A DNA stretch of 64,000 bases, from contig NC_085137.1 in the NCBI RefSeq assembly GCF_035046485.1, forward strand, positions 501,166,536 to 501,230,535, written 5' to 3'. The notes below the pieces were generated by a model. The model saw only the letters and a program-made list of their open reading frames with translations, had not been told where the DNA came from and did no database searches. The DNA is from Aedes albopictus (Eukaryota > Arthropoda > Insecta > Diptera > Culicidae). Of this stretch, positions 55,001 to 63,400 are shown piece after piece. The position numbers were made by a program, and so were the translations under genes. Position 1 is the first letter of the stretch. Every line of letters starts with the position of its first letter.

Positions 55001-58000
55001 CTTATGTTTCTTTATTGTTTTGAAACGAAAACAATCAAACTTGTATAAAATACACTAAATTGTTGTTAAATTATCATATTGTTCTATTTCTCATTTGTTA
55101 CGAAACATTGTCCAAAAAAAAACAAGAGTTTTAAATGGTGGCTCATATTGCCCCGCCTGGTGGCTCATATTGCCCCGTATAGCTGGGAAACACATGAAAA
55201 TTAATGGTTTTCAAAAGTATATTCCAACAATTAACAAAAGGTTTTTTTCATAATTTATCGACGCAATATGAAGAGAAACACTCCTAATCATGGTTCAATT
55301 ACTTTAAAATAATTATTTATTGAGATTTTCTGTGCATTTCAGAACGATTTCCTTAGGTGGCCCATATTGCCCCGATCACCCCTAAGTATTTGACTCGATC
55401 ACTACTAGGATGAATTTGTATCCCTCCAAGCTGAAAAGCTTTTAGGTTGATCTTCCTTCTCCTAGTGAAAGGAACAATTACGACTTTTGACGGGTTGATG
55501 CTAAGGCCCTCCTTAATATACAATGAATGTGTATAGTTTAGGGCCCTTTGCATTCTCTCCGAAACAGTTTCGTCATACTTTCCTCTCACTATTATGACTA
55601 TATCGTCTGCAAAGCCCACAACTTCGAAACCTTTTTCCTTCAAGCTTCTTGGAAGATCGTCTACAACTAAGGACCACATTAGTGGTGAGAGGACTGAGGG
55701 CAACCTTTCGTTGCCCTTACTGTTATAGAAGAACTTCCCAGCTCAGAGGTGATTCCTCTTTTCGCAAGCACAGTATAAATCCAGTGTATGAAACATTGTT
55801 CGAAGTTTTTATTCTCCATGGCACGCTTCATAGATGAATAGGAGGCATTATCAAATGCTCCTTCTATGTCTAAAAAGGCGCATAGAGCTATTTCTTTTGC
55901 TGAAAACGTTTTTTCCACCTTTGTTGCTAGCGAATGAAGTGCCGTAACCGTTCACTTACCAGATTGATAAGCAAACTGGAAGTCAGATAGGGGATGCTCT
56001 TTTTTGTAAGAAGAAATGATAAAATCCCTCAAAACCTTTTCCATAGTCTTCAACAAAATTGAAGAAAGACTAATTGGCCTGTATGCTTTGGGATGCGTCT
56101 TGTCTCGCTTCCCCTTTTTTGGTATAAAGATAACTTTTACAAGTCTCCATTTTGATGGAACGTAATTCAATCTTAAACTAGCCTTGAACATCTCAATTAG
56201 TGATGGTACCAACACCGCTTCTCCATTTTGAATCAGTGCTGGAATTATTCCATCAACTCCTGCAGATTTAAAAGGCTGAAAAGATCTTATTGCATTTTCC
56301 ACTCTGGCCTTCGTGAAGATTTCATCAGTTAAATCTGAGGCGGTGTTTATTGTACTAGTTTGCTCCGAAGAGTTTATACTAGGACTTCCTTCACATTCCA
56401 GAGATATAGTATCATTGGAATCCACACCTAGAACCGAACATGGAAAATGGGTTTCCATCATTAAATCCAAAGTTTCACGAGCAGTTTTGGTAAAAGCTCC
56501 ATCGTCGCGTTTCAGATTTCCCAATTCATTTGAATGATCTTTTGCAAGCGTTATCTGTAGTCTTGCAACTACAGGAGTGTTGTTTATGTTTTCACATGTC
56601 AGCATCCAAGATTTTCGTATTTCGTTGTTGTATTCAGTCAGGGCTTTCCTATACTGAGTCCAATCTCCCGTTTGTTTCGCTCTATTGAACATTTTACGAG
56701 AAAATTTTCTCAGGCGATCCAGTTTAAAGTTCCACCATGGCACGTCTCTAGTAGAAGACGATTGTATAGTGGGACAACTGCTGTTAAAGGAATTGATGAT
56801 ACTTTCATTTACCCTTTGAGAAAATTATTCTAACTTTTGGGTTGAATCAATATTTTCTCCCATTGTAAATGAATGCGTATACAACAATTCTACATATTGA
56901 TCCCAGTTTGTCTTCCTCGGATTTCTAAATGCGATTCTCTCAACCACTCGAATTGAAGATTATGTGTTCATGATCAGATAGAGAAATCTCATCTGACACG
57001 TGCCAGTTTGTGATCTTATCAAAGATTGCAGCATTGCACAGTGTTAGATCCAAGACCTCTTGTCTGATTACATTTGAGAAAGTAGGTTTATCACCATTAT
57101 TGCAAATGTCTATATTGTTGGAAGACAGATACTCTAATAGTGACTCACCTCGACTGTTAATATCCGTACTACCCCAAACCGTGTGATGCGCATTGGCGTC
57201 ACAGCCAATGATGAACGATTTGTTGTTTTCTTTACAGAATTGAACAAATGATGCGATCTCAGGGGGAGGTACCTCAGGAACATCACCAGGAAAGTAAGCT
57301 GAAGCCACAGCGATCTCAGTTTTACCCCTAGTGGTTGGTAGCTCTACCATGACCGCAACAATGTCCCTTCTGATAAACTCTGTAATATGATAGCATTTTA
57401 ACGTTTTACGTACTACGACAGCAGTTCTGGGAGAATCTTGTTGCTCATCATAAAATTGTTTATTTTTTGTGTCAGAACACCATGAATCTTTCGTTTATTG
57501 GACCATGGCTCTTGAATAAGCGCCACTTCCAGTCCTTCTTTTTTAAACCTTCGACTCAGCACAGCAGAAGCACCTTTTGCGTGATGAAGGTTTACCTGTA
57601 CAAACTTGATTCCTGTCATTAAAATATACAATTACTCACTTTTGTTAAGTCTCGGAATTAAGACTTACGAAATGTAGCCGATTATCCCGGAGACAAATAA
57701 GGTCAAATAAGGTTGGTTATTCCGCCGTCTGCCTGTCGTTCCGTGTACTTCAGCTTCACCAATAAACGTTGCTTGATAATCTCCAGAATCAGGTATTCTT
57801 CCAGGATATTCTCTAGAGCGGTCAACAGGGGATGTCCGGAAGGGTCTGGAACAAAGGAATCACCGTATCCGCTTCATCTATTTTTTGCACCAGCCGTCTT
57901 CAGTTGTCGGATGAGACCCTCAAACGCCATCAGATGAGCTGGCATAGACTTCTCTTCTTCTCTTCTGACTTGAGATCTGGGGCTTGAGAATAACAGTTAG

Positions 58001-61000
58001 GAAAAAATAACAGTGATTGGTCACCAAGGGCATAATTAGAGAAGTTCAGATTGGATAAGGCGGAGGTCGAATTCTTCGTCAGACCTTCCTGCCCCGCTTG
58101 GATGTTTCTGGCGGTCCGTTTAAAAGACCCGACGAAGCGTTCCATCTGGCTGTTGTTTTGGAGGTAAAACACTGCTGCCTTGAGATGTATAATCCCATTT
58201 ACTTTACAGAACTCTTCGAAGACGTCCCCAAATACCTGCGACTCATTGCTGATCTCAAACTAAAGTATGGAGCCTCGTGAACGGGCGGTTAGCGTCACCA
58301 AGCGTATAACCGTATCATGGGGAGGGTTCGATTCCCGTTCCGAGTGATGAAACTTTTCGCAAGAAATGTTTATTCCTGGTATCCACTGGTTCTCGTAATG
58401 TGTGTCGTGTCAGCTGTCTTGTGTTGAGTGCTAAGTTTCGTTCAGTCTGTACAGCCTGTGACTGAAGACGGTGTCCGTGTCTTTTTTCAAGACAAACCAT
58501 GGACACCCAAAAACCGATACTCAGGGCGTCGATAAGTTCATGAAACCGATGAAACCCCCCAGAGACGAAATGCACAACTAAAGCAAACAACCAAACAAAC
58601 AAAAACAGTAATCTACGAGGCCCCCTTGTCCTAGCACAAAACGCAAACAGCACTGTTCATTCCCGAGATTCTAACAAACTGATGAAGAAAGAAAGATGTC
58701 ATACGTGTGGATAGCGGTAGGTATAAAACAACAGTGCGGCAATCCCTTCGTGACGCGTGGACACGAAGCGACCATTTTCTAACATAGACAGAACCAATAG
58801 TACATAGTAGAGTGATAGAAACAGAGCATTTCAACAAGAACGAGATAGAGAAAGATAATAGATAGCGAGAGGAGAGAATGAGAGTGAGGCGACAAACCCC
58901 GAAATTTACTTGGTTCAGATCGTAATCGCGACCCTTGGAGGCTCCGTTGCTAAACTCGTCCGAAATGGCCGCCGCGTCCGAGGACGAGCCCGCTTCGGCC
59001 GTTGTACTTACTTTCGTGCTGCTGGAGCTAATGCTGCTGCTGGAGGACGCAGACGACGACGAGGAGGAATTGGAGGACGCCGTCGACGATGAGCTGTTGC
59101 TGTTGGTGTTGGCCGGACACTTTTTGATCGGTTCGTCCGAATCGGTGTCGCTGGTGTTGTCATCGGTTTGCAACGACAGGGACGAAATGTCCGTATTGTT
59201 GGAGGTGCGACGCCTCGAGGACGTGTTCGGATGGCCTCCGCGGGTCACCGGACGGCGATTGCCGGCCGATGCCGGGGACTTGTTACGAGCGGCGGACGCA
59301 CTCGGGGTCGTAGATCGCGGAGAGCTCGTAGTGACCGGAGTCGTTGGGGTATTGCCGGACATGTCTCCTTTCGAGTTGCCACGGATTCTTTTGGACGTTT
59401 TGGGCGTCGTTGCCGATGTGGAGGGCGTAGCTGTTGAGGAAGGCGGACCTGTTGAATTCGCTGAAGATCCAGGGGGCCCTCCGGTAGAGCTACTACTGCT
59501 GTCTCTCGGAGGAGGAGCATTCTTGTTTCCGTGGCTCTTGTCGGATTTGCCCTTTTTGGTTTTACTGTTGGTGAGATTCTCCGCAACACGTTCCTTGCGA
59601 ACCCACTCGTCGTATCTGAAATGAAGAAAGAATGTGTCAAAAAGATTTCAAGTTAGCTTTGCTAATAATATCAATAAATTACCTGGTGTTCCATCCAGTA
59701 TAGTGCACCAAATAGATGGGACTGCCTTCCTGGATGGCAATCTCGATCACCTTCGCCTCGTAGGTCACCTTCTGCTCGTCGTAGTAAACCTTCAGCTTGT
59801 CGCCAACTTCGATGGGGAAGCTAGGAGCGCCGGTGGTTGTGGAGCCAGCGGCGACCACGGTGGCAACTGGTTTTCCCTCTGGTGCTGAAGATGAATTTGA
59901 AGAACTGCTGCTGCTGCTGTTGCTCTTGCTGTCTCCTGAGGACGACATTACAGAAACCGACGACGAAGAAGCTCCACTCGAAGAAGCCGAAGATCCTTTT
60001 CCGCTGTCCTTGTCGTCCTTTTTGGAATCCGTTGAGTCGGTTTCCTTCCGCTTACGGCCACGCTTCTCGATGATAGTTTCGGTGGCTTTCGGCGTTGTTG
60101 GCTTTGGAACTTCCTTTGCCTTCTTCGTTGAAGGTGTTGGAGGTTCTTCCTTCTTCACCGCCGGAGGTTCCTTGGGCTTTTCCTTTTCTTTCTCCTTTTC
60201 CTTGTCTTTTTCCTTTTCTTCGAATTTGTCCACCAGGGCCTTGACCTTTCCTGTGCTGGCCCCGGACAACTTTCGCTTGTTGTTCGGTTTGACCTCGGCC
60301 GTGCTCGACTCGCTGGTGTTGCCGGACTCTTCCACTGATGCTGAACTGGAAGCGGCTTCTGCAGCCGCTGCAGCAGCCGCCGCGGCAGCAGCAGCAGCAG
60401 CTGCGGCCGCCGCCGCTGCCGCTTTGGAAGTTGAAGGCTTCTCCTTTTCCGTCGTTTTCGGTGACTGCACCGAACTGGCCCGTACTAGGCTGCGCCCCTT
60501 GGAGCGATTGGTTCGCGGATGTGGAACCATAGTGCAACCCAGCTTCCGATTGAATTCCTCGAAGGAAAACAGGAATTTCTTGTATGCTTGCTTGACCAGG
60601 TTGGTAATGCTGACCGTGGCCGGTGAGAATCCCAGTCGCAGAGCTATTTGCTTCCATTGATTCTGGCTGGTGACCCGATTGTATCCGTTCAATTTCTGCA
60701 CTGCTCGGAACAACCGGTACAAATTAACATCCCGGTTGATAATAGAGGGAACCTTGTTCAGTGGGGTTCCACGATCATCCATAAATTTGTACAATTGAGC
60801 CACGAAGTGATCCTTCTCCTCCGTGGGTTCGTCATCAGAACTGTCCGTTTCCAGTTCTTGTTCCGAGTCGCTACAGCTTCCGGACATCCCGAACAACGCC
60901 TCTCGATCCCAGTGCGGCGGCAACGTGTCATTGTCCATGTAATCCAACGCAGCCGAAACGGCCGCCGCTTCCGACTTGTTCGTACAATCCCGGCTGAAAT

Positions 61001-62245
61001 CGGTGGCCTCCTTTTTGGGCACCGTGTAGTAGCGACCATCCTTGAACGACCGCACCAAGTACTCATCCTTGACGCGAATGCGAACCGTATCCTGGGCGGT
61101 CGGGGCCACAACCAATCCGGGGAACCAGTTTTCCTTGGGATTTTTCTTCTTATTGTCGGTGGACTCCACGCAGACCACCTTGCCGATGTTTTCCTCTTTG
61201 TCGCTGTTGTTCGAACGGGAGTTCGGAGCCGGTTCATCGTCCTCGTCCGAACTGTCGTCCTGCAGTAGATGACGCGATCTGAACAATGGGAATACATTTA
61301 GGTGAGAATTTGTACTCTAGACTAGCCTGACTGAACCTAAGCAGAACTCACCTTCTGCCTCGTCTCCCGCCAATAACCGGATTACCGAAGTGCTCCGGAT
61401 GCGTCAGCGGAAGCTGATCGAGCGTTTCGCTTTCGTTGAAATGTCTCCCACTCTTCAAACACAATGCACTACGCCGTAGCGTCGTAATGTCTCCGTCGTC
61501 GAACACCACCGTGTACTGCGAGCAGTCCTGAATCTTCGTCAGCGTCGCCTCGACGTATTCCTTCCGCTCCGGGTGCTTCACTTCGACCGTGGCGCCAACG
61601 CGGAGTGCCCCCTTGATCTGGTCGTCGGACACCACGCCCGAGCCCAGACCGGCCTGTTTGTACGCGACGCGGCACTTGATGTTCCGTACCACCTTGCGGA
61701 CCTTGGCCTCGCAGAAAGCCCCCTTGTATTTGGCGCTTACCTCCGTGCCAACAGTCAAATACGGGGGATCGTCTGCTTGCTGGAAAAGGGAACAGTGGAG
61801 GAAGGGAAACCGGGTGTTAAATCAATATAGGATTGACATTAATAATCCTTTTATTAACGATTCAGTAAACACTCTTCTAGCGCCCTTGATGGGGGCCAAC
61901 CTCCCATACGGTACTGCTCTGCATAGCTTATTTTAATTACTTTTCAATTCACTAGTAACAATATCATGTTTTGGAATTTCTAATAAATTGATATAATAAT
62001 TCAAAAATTTAATTGCATCCCAAACAGAACGCAAACCTCGAATTATTTTCGATGCACTTGCAAACCGGGCCCGAAAAGTGGGAGGTGCAGCGACGAAACG
62101 CCGCGAGCACCAAGCTACGCAGTAAGGTAATGTGCACATACACTGCTGATGCGAGAGCAGCGTACGTGAGCAAGCTGCTAGCAGGGAAAAAAAAAAGATC
62201 AGACTACGCCACGGACGACACCGAGACCGAAAAACTCACCTGCAT
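27837..62245 (-). CDS. htk: ARID4 (RBBP1) family chromatin regulator, nine coding exons
   Basis: Minus-strand exons 62240-62245, 61352-61779, 59683-61278, 58910-59615, 47173-48399, 35539-37789, 35339-35479, 28093-28422 and 27837-28021 join with GT..AG sites and matching phases into 2,289 codons. ARID4 proteins are scaffold subunits of Sin3-HDAC repressor complexes that read histone marks and bind DNA; the Drosophila homologue is hat-trick. Domain order: N-terminal Tudor/RBB1NT (about 5-270), ARID (about 301-387), poly-Ala, chromo barrel (about 632-690), long Ser/Thr/Pro-rich low-complexity region, and a conserved C-terminal coiled segment ([20 protein letters not shown]). Start context and [20 protein letters not shown] match the vertebrate N-terminus. 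Introns of 10.5, 9.4 and 6.9 kb are filled with transposons. Alternative exons cannot be excluded. Confidence 0.9.
28093..28422 (-). CDS. htk: ARID4 gene, exon 8
   Basis: Acceptor GTGCTCAG and donor TTGG|GTAAGT. Reads [20 protein letters not shown], then an acidic Ser-rich stretch ([16 protein letters not shown]), then [10 protein letters not shown] into exon 9. Phase 1 on both sides. Confidence 0.85.
28833..29001. mobile_element. G-rich hairpin MITE in ARID4 intron 7
   Basis: Inverted ends GGCCTGTCCATAAACTACGT and ACGTAGTTTATGGACAGCGC. Each arm has a long G-run interrupted by one or two bases (near 28,861-28,877 and 28,938-28,957). Non-coding. Confidence 0.8.
29002..29379. other. Intronic spacer without recognised feature
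   Basis: AT-rich sequence with CTAAAGGGCCAAAAATG/CAAGGGGCCTGAAG-like repeats, possibly a decayed repeat. Nothing coding recognised. Confidence 0.35.
29380..29755 (-). mobile_element. tRNA-derived SINE-like element
   Basis: Minus strand starts CTCGGGGCTCGTGGCGTAGTGGTCACCG, with an A-box-like segment (GTGGCGTAGTGG) and CTTCATAAGCTGATGGTCATG resembling a tRNA anticodon arm. The B box after it is degraded. The 3' limit is approximate. Confidence 0.5.
30389..31855. repeat. Minisatellite of about 140-bp units (seven or so copies)
   Basis: Recurring order: ATCAGTAATGT, ATTGATTACGCTTGTAGATCT, GGCCTTTACTCG, GAAGTTCTTGGAGG, ATCTTTGGAAATTA and CATGGACCTGTAGGATGTTAC. Copies start near 30,389, 30,725, 31,150, 31,300, 31,428, 31,570 and 31,720. 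Interruptions lie at about 30,540-30,720 and at the MITE 30,862-31,143. Confidence 0.8.
30862..31143. mobile_element. 282-bp MITE with 7-bp target duplication
   Basis: Ends CACAGAGAACAGACATCC and GGATGTCTGTTCTCTGTG are exact inverses. GCTACAC flanks both sides (30,855-30,861 and 31,144-31,150). The insertion splits one minisatellite unit. Confidence 0.85.
31856..32810. other. Intronic spacer
   Basis: No gene recognised. From about 32,640 there are GTTTGTTGAATTTCAAACT-type inverted phrases that recur at 33,740-34,900, so the 922-bp foldback at 32,811 probably landed inside an older, larger repeat rich in GTTTGTT. Confidence 0.4.
32811..33732. mobile_element. 922-bp foldback MITE
   Basis: Ends CAGGGGATAGACAAAATGAT and ATCATTTTGTCTATCCCCTG are exact inverses, flanked by TA at 32,809-32,810 and 33,733-33,734. 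Imperfect arms of more than 300 bp (for example CAACTAGTTG-centred and GGTCAAAATTTCATTGCA phrases) converge toward about 33,270. No transposase. Confidence 0.85.
33735..35338. other. Intronic spacer with GTTTGTT-rich repeat and GATA microsatellite
   Basis: Repeated GTTTGTT/AACAAAC phrases from 33,740 to 34,900. A GATAGATAGATGGATA microsatellite lies at about 35,185-35,227. Around 34,020-34,110, CCAGTTATCGAGCG recurs. No coding region recognised. Confidence 0.4.
35339..35479 (-). CDS. htk: ARID4 gene, exon 7
   Basis: Acceptor CTTTCCCAG, donor AACG|GTAAGT. Encodes [20 protein letters not shown] and a Ser/Gly/Arg run. A very basic, nuclear-localisation-like segment. Confidence 0.85.
35539..37789 (-). 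CDS. htk: ARID4 gene, exon 6
   Basis: 751 codons, acceptor TATTTCACAG before [15 protein letters not shown], donor GATGAAA|GTAAGG. Low complexity, Ser/Thr/Pro/Lys rich, with several Glu/Lys patches, a His run (about nine His, near 36,200) and Gln/Ser runs. No folded domain recognised. The long open frames on the opposite strand here are by-products of codon bias. Confidence 0.88.
37790..38935. other. Intron 5 spacer without recognised feature
   Basis: AT-rich. No transposon ends or coding frame recognised. Confidence 0.35.
38936..39290. repeat. Left portion of the 12-bp-period array
   Basis: Phrases such as GAATTCCTGAAGG, ATTCCAGGAGGAATCCCTGG and GATTCTCTGGAGAAATG follow the same 12-bp pattern as 42,655-47,070. 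The RTE insertion now separates this part from the main array. Confidence 0.65.
39410..42643 (+). mobile_element. RTE-like non-LTR retrotransposon with 13-bp target duplication
   Basis: ATGTATCTCGGAT lies at 39,397-39,409 and again at 42,644-42,656, bracketing a 3.2-kb element that starts with a G-run (GGGGGTGGAAGC) and ends AAATAAATGAAAAAAATGA. A leader of about 200 bp precedes the coding region. Same family type as the 17.4-kb copy but clearly divergent. Confidence 0.85.
39613..42610 (+). pseudogene. RTE endonuclease-reverse transcriptase, two frameshifts and one stop
   Basis: Endonuclease: [12 protein letters not shown] (39,695), [12 protein letters not shown] (39,790), [13 protein letters not shown] (40,120), [14 protein letters not shown] (40,310) and [10 protein letters not shown] (40,395). 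[19 protein letters not shown] (41,140), [17 protein letters not shown] (41,525), [19 protein letters not shown] (41,695) and FADDMDIIA (41,820). C-terminal segment: [16 protein letters not shown] (42,400) and [15 protein letters not shown] (42,465). Lesions: frameshift near 40,365, frameshift near 40,795, and TAA at 41,303 where relatives have Lys. From 41,309 to 42,610 the RT is uninterrupted for 433 codons, so the copy is fairly young. Confidence 0.88.
42657..47070. repeat. 4.4-kb degenerate array with 12-bp period
   Basis: Successive 12-mers vary around GAATTCCTGGAG and GAATCCCTGAAG, and stay in register for many consecutive units (for example 43,108-43,270). Because 12 is a multiple of 3, long frames stay open on both strands, reading EFLEEFLEK-like on plus and [16 protein letters not shown] or LQEFLQGF-like on minus. 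It ends about 100 bp from the ARID4 exon 5 donor. Not a protein gene: no start context, splice structure or conserved domain. Confidence 0.9.
47173..48399 (-). CDS. htk: ARID4 gene, exon 5
   Basis: 409 codons in phase 0, acceptor CACATCTAG before [14 protein letters not shown], donor GGAGTG|GTAAGT. Ser/Thr/Pro/Ala rich with an acidic patch ([20 protein letters not shown]). No folded domain recognised. Confidence 0.87.
48400..49039. other. Intron 4 spacer next to exon 5
   Basis: No gene. CATACTTTATTCA near 48,768 may mark the 3' end region of the adjacent copia fragment, but no LTR pair was found. Confidence 0.35.
49040..51868 (-). pseudogene. Degenerate Ty1/copia element (gag to RNase H)
   Basis: Minus-strand order fits copia. 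CCHC knuckle [14 protein letters not shown] near 51,790. Integrase C-terminal part [20 protein letters not shown] near 51,070 and [11 protein letters not shown] near 50,980. Linker with paired acidic stretches near 50,650. [22 protein letters not shown] near 50,290 and [20 protein letters not shown] near 50,150. RNase H region [13 protein letters not shown] near 49,310 and [19 protein letters not shown] near 49,170. Stops and frameshifts throughout, no intact LTRs. It abuts the LOA element at 51,869. Confidence 0.8.
51996..52055 (+). mobile_element. 60-bp 5'-truncated retroposon insertion
   Basis: The direct repeat TGTTCCGAGG at 51,986-51,995 and 52,056-52,065 brackets a 60-bp insert ending AAATAAAGACAAATCAATCAATCAC, a short-repeat tail typical of non-LTR retroposon 3' ends. 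Without it, the LOA cysteine knuckle reads through. Confidence 0.75.
52893..53940. other. Unidentified block interrupting the LOA element
   Basis: The LOA reading stops at TTCTGGTT near 53,945 and resumes as [12 protein letters not shown] near 52,890. The block between has a (CAT)n run at 53,930-53,950 and no terminal inverted repeats I could see. Nature unknown. Confidence 0.45.
54030..55382 (+). mobile_element. Pogo-like DNA transposon relic, 1,353 bp
   Basis: Ends GGGGTAGTAGGGGCAATATG and CATATTGCCCCGATCACCCC form an inverted repeat with a few mismatches, flanked by TA at 54,028-54,029 and 55,383-55,384. Sub-terminal CGGGGCAATATGAGCCACC copies lie inside both ends. The plus strand at 54,888-55,010 encodes [20 protein letters not shown], a Cys/His zinc-binding signature seen at the C-terminus of many insect pogo-type transposases. 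A hairpin MITE (about 54,705-54,845) is nested inside. The transposase core is deleted. Confidence 0.65.
57710..57950 (-). pseudogene. Copia gag fragment
   Basis: The minus strand reads [18 protein letters not shown] near 57,935 and [20 protein letters not shown] near 57,820, the same gag segment as FEDLIRQLRVAGAKLSD and ALENLGDDEITLDHVKQRL in the 2.8-4.4-kb element. Contains stops. Confidence 0.75.
57990..58262 (-). pseudogene. Ty3/gypsy-type integrase fragment
   Basis: The minus strand reads [20 protein letters not shown] near 58,190 and [18 protein letters not shown] near 58,130, which parallels the gypsy integrase core end (FCxxNGIxHxxxAPxHPxxNGxxERxVxxFKR). The catalytic-loop residues have drifted (YLQNNSQ for HPQSNGQ). 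Short fragment. Confidence 0.65.
58270..58620 (+). mobile_element. tRNA-derived SINE
   Basis: Starts GAACGGGCGGTTAGCGTCACC with an A-box-like GGCGGTTAGCGT. A B box, GGGTTCGATTCCC, lies at 58,324-58,336, about 45 bp downstream, the usual tRNA spacing. A unique body follows with no coding frame. The 3' limit is approximate. It lies about 300 bp downstream (in gene sense) of an ARID4 splice donor. Confidence 0.7.
58910..59615 (-). CDS. htk: ARID4 gene, exon 4
   Basis: Acceptor CATTTCAG completes the chromo barrel with [16 protein letters not shown]. Basic, Thr/Ser/Pro-rich sequence follows ([14 protein letters not shown]), then long Ser runs, ending [15 protein letters not shown]. Phase 0 at the 3' side. 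Confidence 0.88.
59683..61278 (-). CDS. htk: ARID4 gene, exon 3 (ARID and chromo barrel)
   Basis: Residues 145-677. First an acidic linker, then the RBB1NT-type block ([40 protein letters not shown]). The ARID domain runs from [20 protein letters not shown] through [19 protein letters not shown] to [17 protein letters not shown] run of about 22 Ala and Lys/Glu-rich linkers follow, then the chromo barrel [20 protein letters not shown] to [10 protein letters not shown]. Donor ACCAG|GTAATT. Confidence 0.93.
61352..61779 (-). CDS. htk: ARID4 gene, exon 2 (Tudor)
   Basis: Acceptor CCCTTTTCCAG, donor CAGAAG|GTGAGT. Encodes [20 protein letters not shown], the Tudor segment ([20 protein letters not shown] and [15 protein letters not shown]), then [20 protein letters not shown], all strongly conserved in ARID4A/B. 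Confidence 0.93.
62240..62245 (-). CDS. htk: ARID4 gene, exon 1 coding part (Met-Gln)
   Basis: Minus strand TTCCTCCAGAAGATGCAG is followed by GTGAGTTTTT. Only ATG CAG is coding; joining to exon 2 gives [15 protein letters not shown], which aligns with the vertebrate start. The 5' untranslated region extends upstream (higher coordinates) to an undetermined start, perhaps within 62,250-62,500. Confidence 0.75.
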
Positions 62246-63051
62246 CTTCTGGAGGAAATAGCGCTCGAAACTGAGATTATCACTAACAATCGCCACGGTT
62301 ACGGGTTGATGTGGGTTTGCGGTGCACTTTTACGCCCAGTTTGGTCGGATTTTCACAACATTTCCGGGGTAATTTGGGCGAAAACTTTGCCTGCTACGCT
62401 GCTACGAATCTTTTGCTTGTTGGCTGCCTCTCTGCTGTGCTGCGTCTTTGAAAATTTCTGGCTTTGGCGGACGGACGAACGACGACGATGATGACACACA
62501 CGCACAGTACGGAATAAAAACATTACAAACCGATGACACGCACACATTGAGTTGTCCAAAATATGTCTCACGAAACCTAATGCAAGCCTATCCATATACG
62601 TGAGAACAAAAGATGTTTACAAAGTTCTTACAGATAGATTAACACGGGAAATCTGAACACAAACCACTACCACACAGGAAATTGGATTGGTCAATAGTGG
62701 TAATCACGTTCAAATGTATGCGTGCCTTTTTTGCAGATGTAGTTGTGAAACTGCGAGGAAAATATTTGCACTCTTACCCCGGACGTTAGTTTTATCATTA
62801 TTAACCCGTTTTACCCAATTCGATTGGGTAATATTTGCATATGCAATCTGAATAGCCTTTCAATCGGCGTGCACTTTTGTGTGAGGAAAAATTTGCGCTA
62901 GTGTTCGTGTGTTGAAATGTCACTTATCTCTATTCAAGGGGGGACCCGAGCAAAAGAGAAAAAGAAGATTTTTGACAGCTGGCAGCTGGATTTGTTCCCA
63001 GTGAGTGTGATGAACTTTGTTTGAATAATGAAATATTGCGCATTTCGTTCA
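62246..63051. other. ARID4 5' UTR and presumed promoter region
   Basis: No TATA box assigned. The interval is upstream of the start codon in gene sense and has no coding frame on either strand that I recognise. A WBSCR-type neighbour or divergent gene is not visible within the window. Confidence 0.4.
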
Positions 63052-63400
63052 GGGAAGATTCAAAAATTACGTCCATCGTTTTTCGGGATTTCTAGACCCC
63101 CCCTCCCCCCTCTGTCACGCAATTTCCCTATACCCTATACACGTACTGTCACACTTTTCTAGACCCCCCCCCTCCCCCAAATGTTGGACGTAATTTTTGA
63201 ACGTTCCCTCATCATGAATTGGCTACTTTAGCGTTTAGTGTTGGGGAACGTTCAAAAATTACGTCCATGATTTGGGGGAGGGGGGGGGGTCTAGAAAAGT
63301 GTGACAGTACGTGTATTGGGTATTGGAAAAGTGCGTGACAGAGGGGGGAGGGGGGTCTAGAAATCCCGAAAAACGATGGACGTAATATTTGAATCTTCCC
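63052..63400. mobile_element. G/C-tract palindrome MITE upstream of ARID4
   Basis: Arms GGGAAGATTCAAAAATTACG and its inverse, with CGTCCATCGTTTTTCGGGAT and ACGATGGACGTAAT phrases. Each arm has two polypyrimidine/polypurine runs (C-rich near 63,097-63,112 and 63,163-63,180; G-rich near 63,275-63,290 and 63,340-63,355). The centre is itself bracketed by GAACGTTCCC and GGGGAACGTT. Confidence 0.8.

Larger units (their letters stand above)
51880..57631 (-). pseudogene. LOA-like endonuclease-RT-RNase H polyprotein relic
   Basis: Endonuclease: [13 protein letters not shown] (57,610), LIQEPW (57,520), [13 protein letters not shown] (57,200) and SDHEHI (56,965). [17 protein letters not shown] (56,250), [17 protein letters not shown] (56,060), [13 protein letters not shown] (55,870) and [10 protein letters not shown] (55,610). 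After the DNA element it resumes [14 protein letters not shown] (54,010), then [21 protein letters not shown] (52,830), RNase [18 protein letters not shown] (52,380), and a [12 protein letters not shown]...HLLCNC knuckle (52,075 and 51,975). Several stops and frameshifts. Confidence 0.8.
51869..57660 (-). mobile_element. LOA/Lian-like non-LTR retrotransposon, interrupted
   Basis: Minus-strand order: endonuclease, RT, RNase H, C-terminal cysteine knuckle. Interrupted by a 60-bp insertion (51,996-52,055), an unidentified block at about 52,893-53,940, and a TA-flanked DNA element (54,030-55,382). The architecture with an RNase H domain, and the opening [18 protein letters not shown], fit the LOA group known in Aedes as Lian; clade named from memory. 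Confidence 0.75.

Noticed and set aside
58935..60660. Long plus-strand frames opposite ARID4 exons 3 and 4
   Set aside because: They mirror Ser, Ala and Lys runs of the real exons and cross splice sites of the minus-strand gene.
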